Source of the DNA: an uncultured Actinomycetes bacterium
Lineage (GTDB): Bacteria > Actinomycetota > Thermoleophilia > Solirubrobacterales > 70-9
Assembly (NCBI GenBank): GCA_937907435.1
Contig: CALCIA010000137.1
Location: forward strand, 62,001-126,000
DNA: 64,000 nt
Direction of reading: 5' to 3'
The notes beneath the pieces are model-generated. The model was given only the letters and a program-made list of their open reading frames with translations, did no database searches and was not told where the DNA came from. Position 1 is the stretch's first letter, and every line of letters starts with the position of its first letter. Below, one piece after another: positions 45,582-53,375 of the stretch. A program made the translations under genes and the position numbers.

Positions 45582-48215
45582 GTGAGCGAATCGGATCGAC
45601 GAGCCGCGGTCCCGGTCGTCCTCCTCGGCGGCGCGATCCTGATCCTCACCCTCGCGTCTGGCGCACACCTGCTCCTCGGTCGACTCCGGTCCCTCGCGGG
45701 TCGCCCCGTAACCGTCAGCCTCGCTATCGCCCTGCTGATCTTCGCCCTAGTGATCGCCGCGGTCCGGCTCGTCACGACTCGCCGCACCCTCGCCGATCGC
45801 GTCGCGTTCGTCGCCGTACCGGCCGACTCATTCGATCCCGGCGAAGACGCCGTGATCGCCTTCGCCTCCGCGCTCAGCCGCTCGCGCCGGGCGGTTCGAG
45901 GGTTCTTCGACGAACCGGCCAGCGCCGTCCGGTTGCGCCTCGACGCAGACCAGGCGGGCCGGCTGAGATACGTGATCGCGGTCCCACGTCACGCGGTCAC
46001 CTCCCTGCGGGTCGGCCTCGCTTCCTACGGGGCGGTTGAGCTCCTCGCGCCGCCGCCGCCGGGGCCGGACGCGGGATCTCGGGACGGGGACCTCGAAACC
46101 GTCCGCGCCGAGCTCGTCCTCGCCCGCCCGAGCACGGAGCCTCTCCGCCGTGCCGGCCTCGACCCCGATCCGCTGACGGGGTTCGCCCGAGCGATGGAGG
46201 CGCTGGAACCATCGGCCGGTGACGAGGCGATCGTTTGCGTCGACCTGCTGCCGGTCGCCGCCGGGAAACGGCGACGGATGCGCCGCCGGCTCCTCCGCGA
46301 CGCCCGGCGGCGGGGCGGAGGTCAGGATCTCGCGGTCGAGGCCGGGCTCGACGCGCTCCTGCGTGGCGGCGGCCGTCGCGCCCAGACCGAGCCTGCCGAC
46401 CTCGTCGCACGGCGGCTCGGCCGCCACGCGCTCGACCGCAAGCTGGGGACCGACGAGCCGCTTTTCCAACTTCAGGTACTCGTCCGAGCCGCCTCGCCGG
46501 TGCCCGGCCGGGCGAAGGCGCAGCTCGTCGCACTGCTCGCCGCCTTCGACACCTTCGCCGGCGAGAACCATCTTCGGGCCTCCGGGTTCCCGCTCCCCGG
46601 CCTGACGTTCATCGGCTCCGATCTCCCCGGTCGGCGTGGTCGATTCGATCGCCGAGTCGTGACCGAACGCTTCCGCCCGGCCCGCCGCCGACTCGTGACC
46701 GCCGGCGAGATCGCGGGGCTCCTCAAGCCGCCCACCGCTCGCTGCCCCTCCGCCAATGTGCTGAGGGCGGGGGCTGCGGTGGGACCTCCTCCCCGAGGGT
46801 TGCCGACCTTCGACCACCAACCCGAGCTCATGCCGATGGGCAAGGTCGCCGACGAGGACGGTGAGCGCGTCGTAGGCGTACCTCTGCGCGACTCGTTCTT
46901 CTCCTACATGGCGGGCCGCAGTCGTTTCGGGAAGACCGAGACCGCCCTCGGCCAGTTCGTGCACCTGGCGCGCAGCGGCCAAGGGTGCCTGCTCCTCGAT
47001 CCCCACCACGACGGCATCGAGCGGGTGAAGCCCTACCTGACCGACGCGGGGATCCGCGACCGGGTCGTCGAGATCGACCTCACCGACACCCAGCTGCAGC
47101 CGGCGTGGAACCTCCTCTCGGCGGCAGGCCGATCCCCGGCCCGCGCGGCGGGGCAGGTCGACGCGATCGTCGACGCCTTCGCCTCGGCGCTGCGTTGGGA
47201 CGAGGTCAACGCCCGGGCCCTCAACCTGACCAGCCAGTCCGTGCAGGCGCTGGCCGATCTCGCCCGCGCCCTGCCGCCGGAGCTGGCTCCGACGATCTTC
47301 GAGATCCCAGTGTTGCTCTCCGACGACTCCTGGAGGGCGGCCGTGCTCCCGTACGTCTCGCCGCCGGTCCGGCGCTTCTTCGAGGAGCGCTTCCCCCGCC
47401 TGTCCTCCGAGGCGATCACGCCGGTCACGAACCTGATCGACCGCCTGAACCTCTCGCCTGCCGCCGCCGCCCTCTTCGGCAATCCGTCGTGCTCCTATGA
47501 CGTCCGGGCGGCGATGGACCGCCGGTCGATCGTGCTGATCTGCCCAGGTTGGGGGTCGACCCGGGATCGGCTGATAGCGAACTTCGCACTCTTCGACGCT
47601 TTTCACGCGGCGCTATCGCGCGGCGAGCTCCCGGTCGATCGTCGATCTCATTTCTGGATGTGGTTCGACGAGGCGCAGATCTACGACGGCGCCTCCAATG
47701 GGACGTTCGCCGCCCTCCTGGAGCAGATCGGGAAGTTCGGCGGGCGCGGGACTCTGATGAACCAGAACCCCGAACGGCTCAGCCCGGCGACGCGCGATGC
47801 GATCTTCACCAATCGATCCCACATCGCGACGACCGCACTCGACGCGAAGGGGTCGAAACTGCTCGCCCGCGAGCTGGCGCACGGGGTCGATCCCGAGGGG
47901 GTCGCCTACCTGGCGCGGTTCCATACCCTCGCCTCGGTCACCCTGAACGGGGAGATCAGCCCGCCCTTCCGACTCAGCGGGGTTCCCCTCGAGGAGCTCC
48001 ACCCGGGCGACTTCAAGCCGGAGGACGTGCCACTGCTCGACGAGGCGATCGCGCGCAACACCGGGCGTGTCCCCGTAGCCGAGACGTTGGCAGGGTTGGA
48101 GGACCATCCGAAGAGGATCGTCGCGCACCTGGCGGGCAGCGCCCGTCGGCGCGCCCCCGTCCGGCGGGGAGGCGGAAGGCAGTCGATCGTCACCCCCGAA
48201 GGGGAGCGCGGATGA
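45582..48215 (+). CDS. Type IV coupling-protein-like / HerA-type ATPase
   Basis: This 877-residue protein has two N-terminal membrane segments (about 12-32 and 46-62) and a middle domain. The ATPase has Walker A GRSRFGKT (about 445-452) and Walker B FWMWFDEAQ (about 690-698); the segment MNQNPERLSPATRDAIFTNR follows. The order matches TraG/TcpA-type and DUF87/HerA ATPases that bring DNA to the mating channel. In the element, it is followed by the replication-relaxation gene with a 4-base overlap, so they may act together. Confidence 0.85.
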   Translation: MSESDRRAAVPVVLLGGAILILTLASGAHLLLGRLRSLAGRPVTVSLAIALLIFALVIAAVRLVTTRRTLADRVAFVAVPADSFDPGEDAVIAFASALSRSRRAVRGFFDEPASAVRLRLDADQAGRLRYVIAVPRHAVTSLRVGLASYGAVELLAPPPPGPDAGSRDGDLETVRAELVLARPSTEPLRRAGLDPDPLTGFARAMEALEPSAGDEAIVCVDLLPVAAGKRRRMRRRLLRDARRRGGGQDLAVEAGLDALLRGGGRRAQTEPADLVARRLGRHALDRKLGTDEPLFQLQVLVRAASPVPGRAKAQLVALLAAFDTFAGENHLRASGFPLPGLTFIGSDLPGRRGRFDRRVVTERFRPARRRLVTAGEIAGLLKPPTARCPSANVLRAGAAVGPPPRGLPTFDHQPELMPMGKVADEDGERVVGVPLRDSFFSYMAGRSRFGKTETALGQFVHLARSGQGCLLLDPHHDGIERVKPYLTDAGIRDRVVEIDLTDTQLQPAWNLLSAAGRSPARAAGQVDAIVDAFASALRWDEVNARALNLTSQSVQALADLARALPPELAPTIFEIPVLLSDDSWRAAVLPYVSPPVRRFFEERFPRLSSEAITPVTNLIDRLNLSPAAAALFGNPSCSYDVRAAMDRRSIVLICPGWGSTRDRLIANFALFDAFHAALSRGELPVDRRSHFWMWFDEAQIYDGASNGTFAALLEQIGKFGGRGTLMNQNPERLSPATRDAIFTNRSHIATTALDAKGSKLLARELAHGVDPEGVAYLARFHTLASVTLNGEISPPFRLSGVPLEELHPGDFKPEDVPLLDEAIARNTGRVPVAETLAGLEDHPKRIVAHLAGSARRRAPVRRGGGRQSIVTPEGERG

Positions 48216-49108
48216 GTCCGCCCGCCCCGGAGCGGCTCGGCGCGACCGGCGTCGAGATCCTCGAAAGCCTGGGTCAGCACCGGCTTCTCTCGACCGTGCA
48301 GGTCCACGACCTGCACACGCCCGTCGCGTCGATGCGCTGGACGCGGCACCTGTTGGGACGGCTTCGCCGGAACGGCCTGGCCGGGAGCGTCGCCCAGCCC
48401 GGCGGTCGGCTCTGCTGGCACGTCACCGAGGACGGCGCCGATGCCCTGGAAGCGATCCCGAGCCGGGCCGAGACGAGACGACCGAGGGTGACGCCCGGGG
48501 CCGCCGCCGGTCCGCTGCAGGAGCACAGCCTCGCCGTCAACGAGGTCGGGGTCAGCTTCGTTCGGGCAGCCCGCGAGCGCGAGGACGACGAGTGCGGTCC
48601 CTTCGACTGGTTCCACGAGATCGCGCACTCGCTCGGACCGCCGCCCGGCAGGAGGGTGCCCGAGCAGCTGATCTCCGATGCCGTTCTTACCTACCAGTTG
48701 GGCGAAGGTGGCGCCGGTGCCAGCGTCGTCTATCGCTTCGTCGAGCTCGATCGGGCCAATCGCTCCGCGGCCGAGCTCGCGCGGCGGATCGGTCGCTATG
48801 CCCGCCTCTTCCGTCGCGAGGTCGAGAGGGACTCCTCCGGGTCCAAGGTCGCCCTGTGGGAGAGCCTCTATCCCGTCTTCCCGGGTCTGCTCGTCGTCCT
48901 GGCCGGGCGACCGCGCGGGCGACTGATCGAGCGGCGGGCGACGGTGCTCGCGCTCTGTCAGGCGGACCCGGAGCTTGCCGCCGCGCCGGAGGTCGAGGTC
49001 TCGGTCTGCCTGCTGGTCGACCTCGTCGCCGACGGCCCATTCGCGGCGATCTGCCGGACGCCGGCCGAGCCGGGGAGCGATGTCGACTGGCTGGGGGAGC
49101 AGGGTTGA
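48212..49108 (+). CDS. Replication-relaxation family protein
   Basis: This 298-residue protein has an N-terminal winged helix (GVEILESLGQHRLLSTVQVH, HLLGRLRRNGLAGS) followed by a domain with LQEHSLAVNEVGVSFVRAAR and DAVLTYQL. These match the replication-relaxation proteins that stand in for relaxase accessory functions in actinobacterial and firmicute elements. No canonical MOB relaxase is seen in the window, so this protein is the best candidate for oriT recognition. Confidence 0.75.
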   Translation: MSPPAPERLGATGVEILESLGQHRLLSTVQVHDLHTPVASMRWTRHLLGRLRRNGLAGSVAQPGGRLCWHVTEDGADALEAIPSRAETRRPRVTPGAAAGPLQEHSLAVNEVGVSFVRAAREREDDECGPFDWFHEIAHSLGPPPGRRVPEQLISDAVLTYQLGEGGAGASVVYRFVELDRANRSAAELARRIGRYARLFRREVERDSSGSKVALWESLYPVFPGLLVVLAGRPRGRLIERRATVLALCQADPELAAAPEVEVSVCLLVDLVADGPFAAICRTPAEPGSDVDWLGEQG

Positions 49109-49416
49109 GCGCCGCCGTCTCGGATCGACCGCGGCCCGCCGCGATGCCCGTCCTGCGTGCCGACGAGCGCTTCGTCGAGGCGCTTGCCGACGTAATCGCC
49201 GAGCGGGTCGCCGAGCGTCTCGATCGTGATCGGCCCGACGACGAGGAGGGCTTCCTGGATGCGGACGGCGCGGCGCGGCACCTGTCCACCACGCGACAGC
49301 GAATCCACGAACTGACCAGCGCCGGGGTCTTGCGGCCGGACGGTCGAGATGGTCGCCGGCCGCTGTTCCGACGCTCCTCGCTCGACCTGTATGTCGAAGG
49401 CGGGGCGAGGCGGTGA
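49105..49416 (+). CDS. Excisionase-like helix-turn-helix protein
   Basis: This is a 103-residue protein from TTG, or about 90 residues from the ATG at 49144. A charged helix (FVEALADVIAERVAERLD) precedes a MerR/excisionase-type HTH: GFLDADGAARHLSTTRQRIH, then RDGRRPLFRRSSLDLYV. The position just before the integrase gene fits a recombination directionality factor. Confidence 0.7.
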   Translation: MSAAVSDRPRPAAMPVLRADERFVEALADVIAERVAERLDRDRPDDEEGFLDADGAARHLSTTRQRIHELTSAGVLRPDGRDGRRPLFRRSSLDLYVEGGARR

Positions 49417-49521
49417 GCGACGCCACGACGGAGGTCGTCGGAAGCCGCGAGAAAGTTCGTGCGTGGTCCTTGGGATTCGCGCCGCGTCTCTGTAACGTTT
49501 TTCCTGACAACTGCAAAAGCG

Positions 49522-49552
49522 GGGGCAAGGCCGTTACGAGCGGCCCTGCCCC
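49522..49552 (+). other. Long hairpin upstream of integrase
   Basis: GGGGCA-GGCCG pairs with CGGCC-TGCCCC around a 6-7 base loop, with a single bulge on each side. It lies about 58 bases before the integrase ATG and could attenuate its expression. Confidence 0.45.
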
Positions 49553-49609
49553 CTGGGCGGCGTCGCATAGAGCGCGACCCGCTTTATGGCTCACGAGGAG
49601 GACACCCCC

Positions 49610-50941
49610 ATGAGCAGCACTGAGAGTAGGTCGGCGCTCGCCGATCGTCCAGCGGGGAGCGCGGAAGGGCCGAAGCGGGCCACCCCGGCGAAGAAGCCCA
49701 AGAAACGCCGGAAGCGCAAAGACGGCCGGCGCCTCGTCAAGACCAAGACGCCGCGGATCTACAAACGGATCGACGTCCGCGGCAAGATCATCGACTACTG
49801 CGCGATCGTCGATGTCGGTGGCGGAAAGCAGCAGAAGAAGTACGCGAAGACCTATGGGGCGGCGAAAGAGCTCAAGCGCAACGCCGACACCGACCGCGAC
49901 CGGGGCGAGCTGCAGAAGGCGACGGCGATCCTGTTCCTGGCATTCCTCGACGAATGGGTCGAGCGCTACAAGGGCCAGGGCCGTCGCGGGTTCCGCGACC
50001 ACACCCGCGACGAATATCGCCGCCTGATCCGCGCCTACGCGCATGAGCATTTCTCCGACCGCCTCAAGTTGGTCGAGGTCACCGCCTATCTGTTGGCCCG
50101 CTTCGTCGATTGGCTTGCCGACGAGGAGGCGCAGGGCAAACGCCTGAGCGACAAGACGATCGCCAACATCGTGATCCCGTTGAAGACCGCGCTCAAGAGC
50201 GCCGAGCGCGAGGGGCTCATCCGGTACAACCCCTCGCAGGGGCTCGCCCTCCCGCATCGCGAGGGGAACCCCGATGAGGACGAGGGCGAGGAGGTCAAGG
50301 TGTTCAGCCGTGAGCAGCTGGCGGCTGTCCTCTCGATGGCCCCGGACAAATACAAGCTGCTGTTGGAGATCCTCGCCGGCTGCGGACTCCGCATCAGCGA
50401 GGCCGCCGGGCTGCAGCGGCTCCATTTCCAGTTGGACGACGGCCGGCCGGAGGTCTGCATACGCCGAGCCTGGGTGAAGGGTCGGATCGTGCCCCCGAAG
50501 TCGAAGCGTGGCCGGCGTGACGTCCGCCTTTCGCCGTCCCTGGCGCGGAAGGCCAGGGCTTACCTCGACGCCCGGCCGGGGGAGTCGACCGACTTCTTCT
50601 TCACCTCGGAGGAGCTGGGCGGGCATGGTGGCGTCGGCGGCCCGCTTGACGCCGACAACCTACGGAGGCGGATGCTCAAGCCGCTGGTCGAGGAGGTGGG
50701 CGCCCCGTGGGCGGCGTTCCACACCTTCCGGCACACCTTCGCCTCGATCCACATGGCGGAAGGGACCAACATCGAGGCGCTCAGTCGGGTCCTCGGACAC
50801 CACTCGGCGGCGTTCACGCTCAGCCGCTACACGCATCTGCTTCCGGGTGAGGAGGCGCCGGCGATCGACCTGGCGACCGCCCTTCCCTTCGAGGAGTCGG
50901 TGGCGGTCGAGATGCCGGAGCTCGTGGAGGCCGTCGCATGA
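49610..50941 (+). CDS. int: Tyrosine recombinase (integrase)
   Basis: This 443-residue protein has a basic N-terminus (about 10-45, KKPKKRRKRKDGRR), an AP2-like arm-binding part, a SAM-like core-binding domain and a catalytic domain. All catalytic residues are present: R261 (CGLRISEA), H371/R374 (HTFRHTF), H397 (LGHHS) and Y407 (SRYTHLL). The ATG at 49610 follows AGGAGG; an in-frame ATG at 49586 has no such site. It would integrate the element, probably at a tRNA-Met gene (see 58376-58422). Confidence 0.92.
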   Translation: MSSTESRSALADRPAGSAEGPKRATPAKKPKKRRKRKDGRRLVKTKTPRIYKRIDVRGKIIDYCAIVDVGGGKQQKKYAKTYGAAKELKRNADTDRDRGELQKATAILFLAFLDEWVERYKGQGRRGFRDHTRDEYRRLIRAYAHEHFSDRLKLVEVTAYLLARFVDWLADEEAQGKRLSDKTIANIVIPLKTALKSAEREGLIRYNPSQGLALPHREGNPDEDEGEEVKVFSREQLAAVLSMAPDKYKLLLEILAGCGLRISEAAGLQRLHFQLDDGRPEVCIRRAWVKGRIVPPKSKRGRRDVRLSPSLARKARAYLDARPGESTDFFFTSEELGGHGGVGGPLDADNLRRRMLKPLVEEVGAPWAAFHTFRHTFASIHMAEGTNIEALSRVLGHHSAAFTLSRYTHLLPGEEAPAIDLATALPFEESVAVEMPELVEAVA

Positions 50942-51750
50942 GCGGGGCGACCGAAAACGAGAACGTCGTCGTCGGCTTTCGCGATCACGACCGCCGACGC
51001 TGTGCGCCGAAGATTCCGATCGCGGACGCCGGGGAGTTCAACATCGCCTCCTTTCGCGAGGACGGTTCGCCGATGCCGGACGGCGGCGAGTTCCGGGTGA
51101 CGCTCGTCGAGCTCCGGGGGTCGCTGCTTCCTCATGTCGAGGCGTTCGGCGAAGGTACGGGTGCCCTCCGACGCGCGATCGACCTTGGCCTCTTCGACCA
51201 ACTCGGGGCCGTCCGCGATCACGTCGAGTTCAGCGAACGCCTGGTTGCGATCGGGCTGGCGGACCTCTCCGATCTGGAATTCGGGGAGCAACGCTTGAGT
51301 CGGCCGGATCAGATCCGCCAAGAGGATCGAAGGGCGGTTCTCGGAGCCATGAGGTCGGGCGAGTGGTTGCGAACGCAGTGGATAGCCCGCGTGGCGTTCG
51401 CCCTCGGCGCCGGGGACTGGAAGCCGAGCGACACGAACCGGATCCTCGCCATTCTCCGCGAGCTCCACCAGGACGGCATGGTCGAGCGACGTTTCGGGGA
51501 GGACCACCGCGAGGGGGAGATCGGCGAGGTCGCGGTCTCCTTTGAGGTTTCTCGGGCGGAATGGCGACTCCACCGTGAGTGCCCACCCGTGACCCTGGAC
51601 GGTTTCGTCCGGTCATGGTTTGAAGGGCGCGGAGTCGATCCCGATCGGTCGCTCTCGTGGAAGAAGCGCAACGAGATCGAGGGTCTGATGCGTCTTCTCT
51701 TCCCTGACCCCGAAGAGATAGCCAACGACGACGACGGCGACCGATCTTGA
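50938..51750 (+). CDS. Hypothetical protein with winged-helix-like middle, 270 aa
   Basis: It overlaps the integrase stop by 4 bases and the XRE gene by 4 bases. There is no signal or membrane part. Residues about 140-190 (EWLRTQWIARVAFALGAGDW, ILAILRELHQDGMVERRFGE) look like a winged helix. The N-terminal 120 residues are beta-rich. I do not recognise the family; it is probably a regulator or replication/maintenance protein of the element. Confidence 0.55.
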   Translation: MSGATENENVVVGFRDHDRRRCAPKIPIADAGEFNIASFREDGSPMPDGGEFRVTLVELRGSLLPHVEAFGEGTGALRRAIDLGLFDQLGAVRDHVEFSERLVAIGLADLSDLEFGEQRLSRPDQIRQEDRRAVLGAMRSGEWLRTQWIARVAFALGAGDWKPSDTNRILAILRELHQDGMVERRFGEDHREGEIGEVAVSFEVSRAEWRLHRECPPVTLDGFVRSWFEGRGVDPDRSLSWKKRNEIEGLMRLLFPDPEEIANDDDGDRS

Positions 51751-52076
51751 AGCGCTGCCGCAGGTACAGCTCCGACGAGGTCGCCCGTCGGTTTGGCGAA
51801 AACCTTCGACGCCTGCGCCGGCGCGAAGGGCTCTCGCAGGAGCAACTCGCCGTGCGGGCCTCCCTTCACAGGACCGAGGTCGGGAACCTTGAGAGAGGAA
51901 AGCGGATACCGCGCATCGACACGTTGATCCGACTGGCGGGGGCGATGGCGATCTCACCCGACGAACTTCTCGATGGCATCTATTGGACCGTCGCCGGGCC
52001 CGTCGCCGGCAATTTCACTTTCACTCCGCGATGGCTGAAACCGGGCAGGCGCCCAACATCGGAATCGATCGCCTAG
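51747..52076 (+). CDS. XRE family transcriptional regulator, 109 aa
   Basis: The HTH is at about residues 12-65: FGENLRRLRRREGLSQEQLA, VRASLHRTEVGNLERGKR. The start is a TTG overlapping the previous stop. It resembles the second XRE gene 44 bases downstream, so the two may bind related operators, for example the dyads at 52495-52533. A role in silencing the element is likely. Confidence 0.85.
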   Translation: MKRCRRYSSDEVARRFGENLRRLRRREGLSQEQLAVRASLHRTEVGNLERGKRIPRIDTLIRLAGAMAISPDELLDGIYWTVAGPVAGNFTFTPRWLKPGRRPTSESIA

Positions 52077-52119
52077 GGACCCGTGCCAACCGACCCACGC
52101 GAGCGGAGGTCCCGCACAT

Positions 52120-52410
52120 ATGGATGTCTTGGAGCGGTTCGGGGCGAATCTCCTTCGGATCCGGCAGGCCAGGAGGCTGAGCCAGGAAAGCCTTGCGGAA
52201 TCGGCGGGGATTCATCGGACGCAGATCAGCCTGTTCGAGACGGGGCAGCGCCAGCCGCTCATGGAAACGCTGGTCAGGTTGGCGGGGGCGCTCGAAGTGC
52301 CGCTCTCCGCACTTCTGGAAGGGATCGTCTTCCGGCCGGGGCCGGGCGGCGGCGTATTTCTGATCATCGAGCCGCCCGAGTTGCCACGATTCAGGCCGGA
52401 GCTGGCCTGA
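52120..52410 (+). CDS. XRE family transcriptional regulator, 96 aa
   Basis: The HTH is at about residues 7-60: FGANLLRIRQARRLSQESLA, ESAGIHRTQISLFETGQRQP. The C-terminus is short and beta-rich (GGVFLIIEPPELPRFRPEL), resembling small repressors. It is a tandem paralogue of the gene just upstream. The gap 52411-52577 behind it holds a promoter with dyads. Confidence 0.85.
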   Translation: MDVLERFGANLLRIRQARRLSQESLAESAGIHRTQISLFETGQRQPLMETLVRLAGALEVPLSALLEGIVFRPGPGGGVFLIIEPPELPRFRPELA

Positions 52411-52494
52411 TTGCGAAGGGGAACGGTTGCCGCGTCCCGCGCGGGGCGTCGGGCGCACACTTGGCGATCGCGATCACGCGCCGCTCCAGAACCT

Positions 52495-52536
52495 GTAAAC
52501 CAAGGTTGACAATCTCTGTAAACCCTGGTTTACTCT
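52495..52536 (+). promoter_or_regulatory. Sigma-70-type promoter with GTAAACC operator repeats
   Basis: A consensus -35 TTGACA (52506-52511) lies between a half-site GTAAACC (52495-52501) and a full dyad GTAAACC-CT-GGTTTAC (52518-52533). A -10-like TACTCT is at 52531. It drives the genes from 52578, probably under one of the XRE repressors. Confidence 0.65.
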
Positions 52537-52577
52537 ATGGGAGTCAGCAACTGCAAGTCGAAGCGACGGGAGGCGAG

Positions 52578-53018
52578 TTGAGCGATCTTCGTAAAACCCC
52601 ATATACCGACCGGATCATGGAGTTGACCGGCGCCGATCAACGTGAGGCCCTGATCTTGGAGACGGCCCTCCGTTGGGGCAATAGTTGGGGCGGCAACCCG
52701 GGGACCCTCGACCATCTGGACGCTGCCGAATTCGACGGACAGGTGCGGGATGTGTTGCATGTCTTCCTGATGGATCCCGCCGAGCGGGACGAAGTCGAAA
52801 GCCTGGCCGAAGCTGAACGCACGATCCCGTCCGCGCCAAAGCCCGCCGGGGCGCCCACGGTCGGCGAGCGCGTCCGGGTCTGGTTCAGCGGGAACGGAGT
52901 GGTGATGGAGGACGCGGACGACCCGAAGATGAAGCCGTGCAGGGTCCGACTGGACGGCGCGCACGAGGACACCTTCCACAATGCTGACCAGATCCGGCCT
53001 GAGACCGCCCCGGCGTGA
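52578..53018 (+). CDS. Hypothetical element protein, 146 aa
   Basis: From the TTG (GGGAGG four bases upstream) the protein begins SDLRKTPYTDRIMELTGADQ, has an acidic middle, and ends with a small beta-rich domain (RVRVWFSGNGVVMEDADDPK, RVRLDGAHEDTFHNADQI). I do not recognise it. It is the first gene behind the repressor-controlled promoter and overlaps the next by 4 bases. Confidence 0.55.
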   Translation: MSDLRKTPYTDRIMELTGADQREALILETALRWGNSWGGNPGTLDHLDAAEFDGQVRDVLHVFLMDPAERDEVESLAEAERTIPSAPKPAGAPTVGERVRVWFSGNGVVMEDADDPKMKPCRVRLDGAHEDTFHNADQIRPETAPA

Positions 53019-53278
53019 GCGCTGAGAGGAAGGATGGCGGACCGGCGCCGGGCGCGGATACCGCAACCGCCAGGCAGATCCGGGCAGCGCTCCGGGTCCA
53101 GGCGGGCCGCAAGAGCCGTGGTCAGGAGATGATCGACGAGGCCGACGCCGCGATCGCTGGTCTGCTGCAGAAGGTTCCGAAAGCCGACGGGATCACGATG
53201 GAGGAGGCGGCCTCAGAGGTCGGGATCTCACGGAATATGGCGTACAAGATGATCCGGCGGGAGCGACGGGAGCAATGA
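53015..53278 (+). CDS. Small helix-turn-helix-like protein, 87 aa
   Basis: From GTG the N-terminus is disordered. Residues about 22-55 are helical and charged (ARQIRAALRVQAGRKSRGQE). Residues 60-85 look like an HTH: ITMEEAASEVGISRNMAYKM. It is probably a DNA-binding partner of the 52578 protein. It converges on the 3' end of the ATPase gene at 53376. Confidence 0.55.
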   Translation: MSAERKDGGPAPGADTATARQIRAALRVQAGRKSRGQEMIDEADAAIAGLLQKVPKADGITMEEAASEVGISRNMAYKMIRRERREQ

Positions 53279-53375
53279 ATTGGGCCTACGACGAATCCCG
53301 CTCTCAGCCGATTTTCCTCACTCGTATAAAGCGCCCCCGTCGACGAGACGCCCCCAAAAGCCCCGGCGGGTGCAT

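Noticed and set aside
45358..45585. 75-codon open frame overlapping the split methyltransferase
   Set aside because: Its text is mostly Leu-Arg repeats produced by a 12-bp tandem repeat; probably not coding.
49413..49613. 66-codon open frame from a GTG before the integrase gene
   Set aside because: It runs through a strong hairpin and the integrase ribosome-binding site and has no family features.
47906..50626. Very long open frame on the minus strand (906 codons)
   Set aside because: It runs antisense to well-supported ATPase, replication-relaxation and integrase genes; long antisense frames are expected in such GC-rich DNA and the text has no domain.
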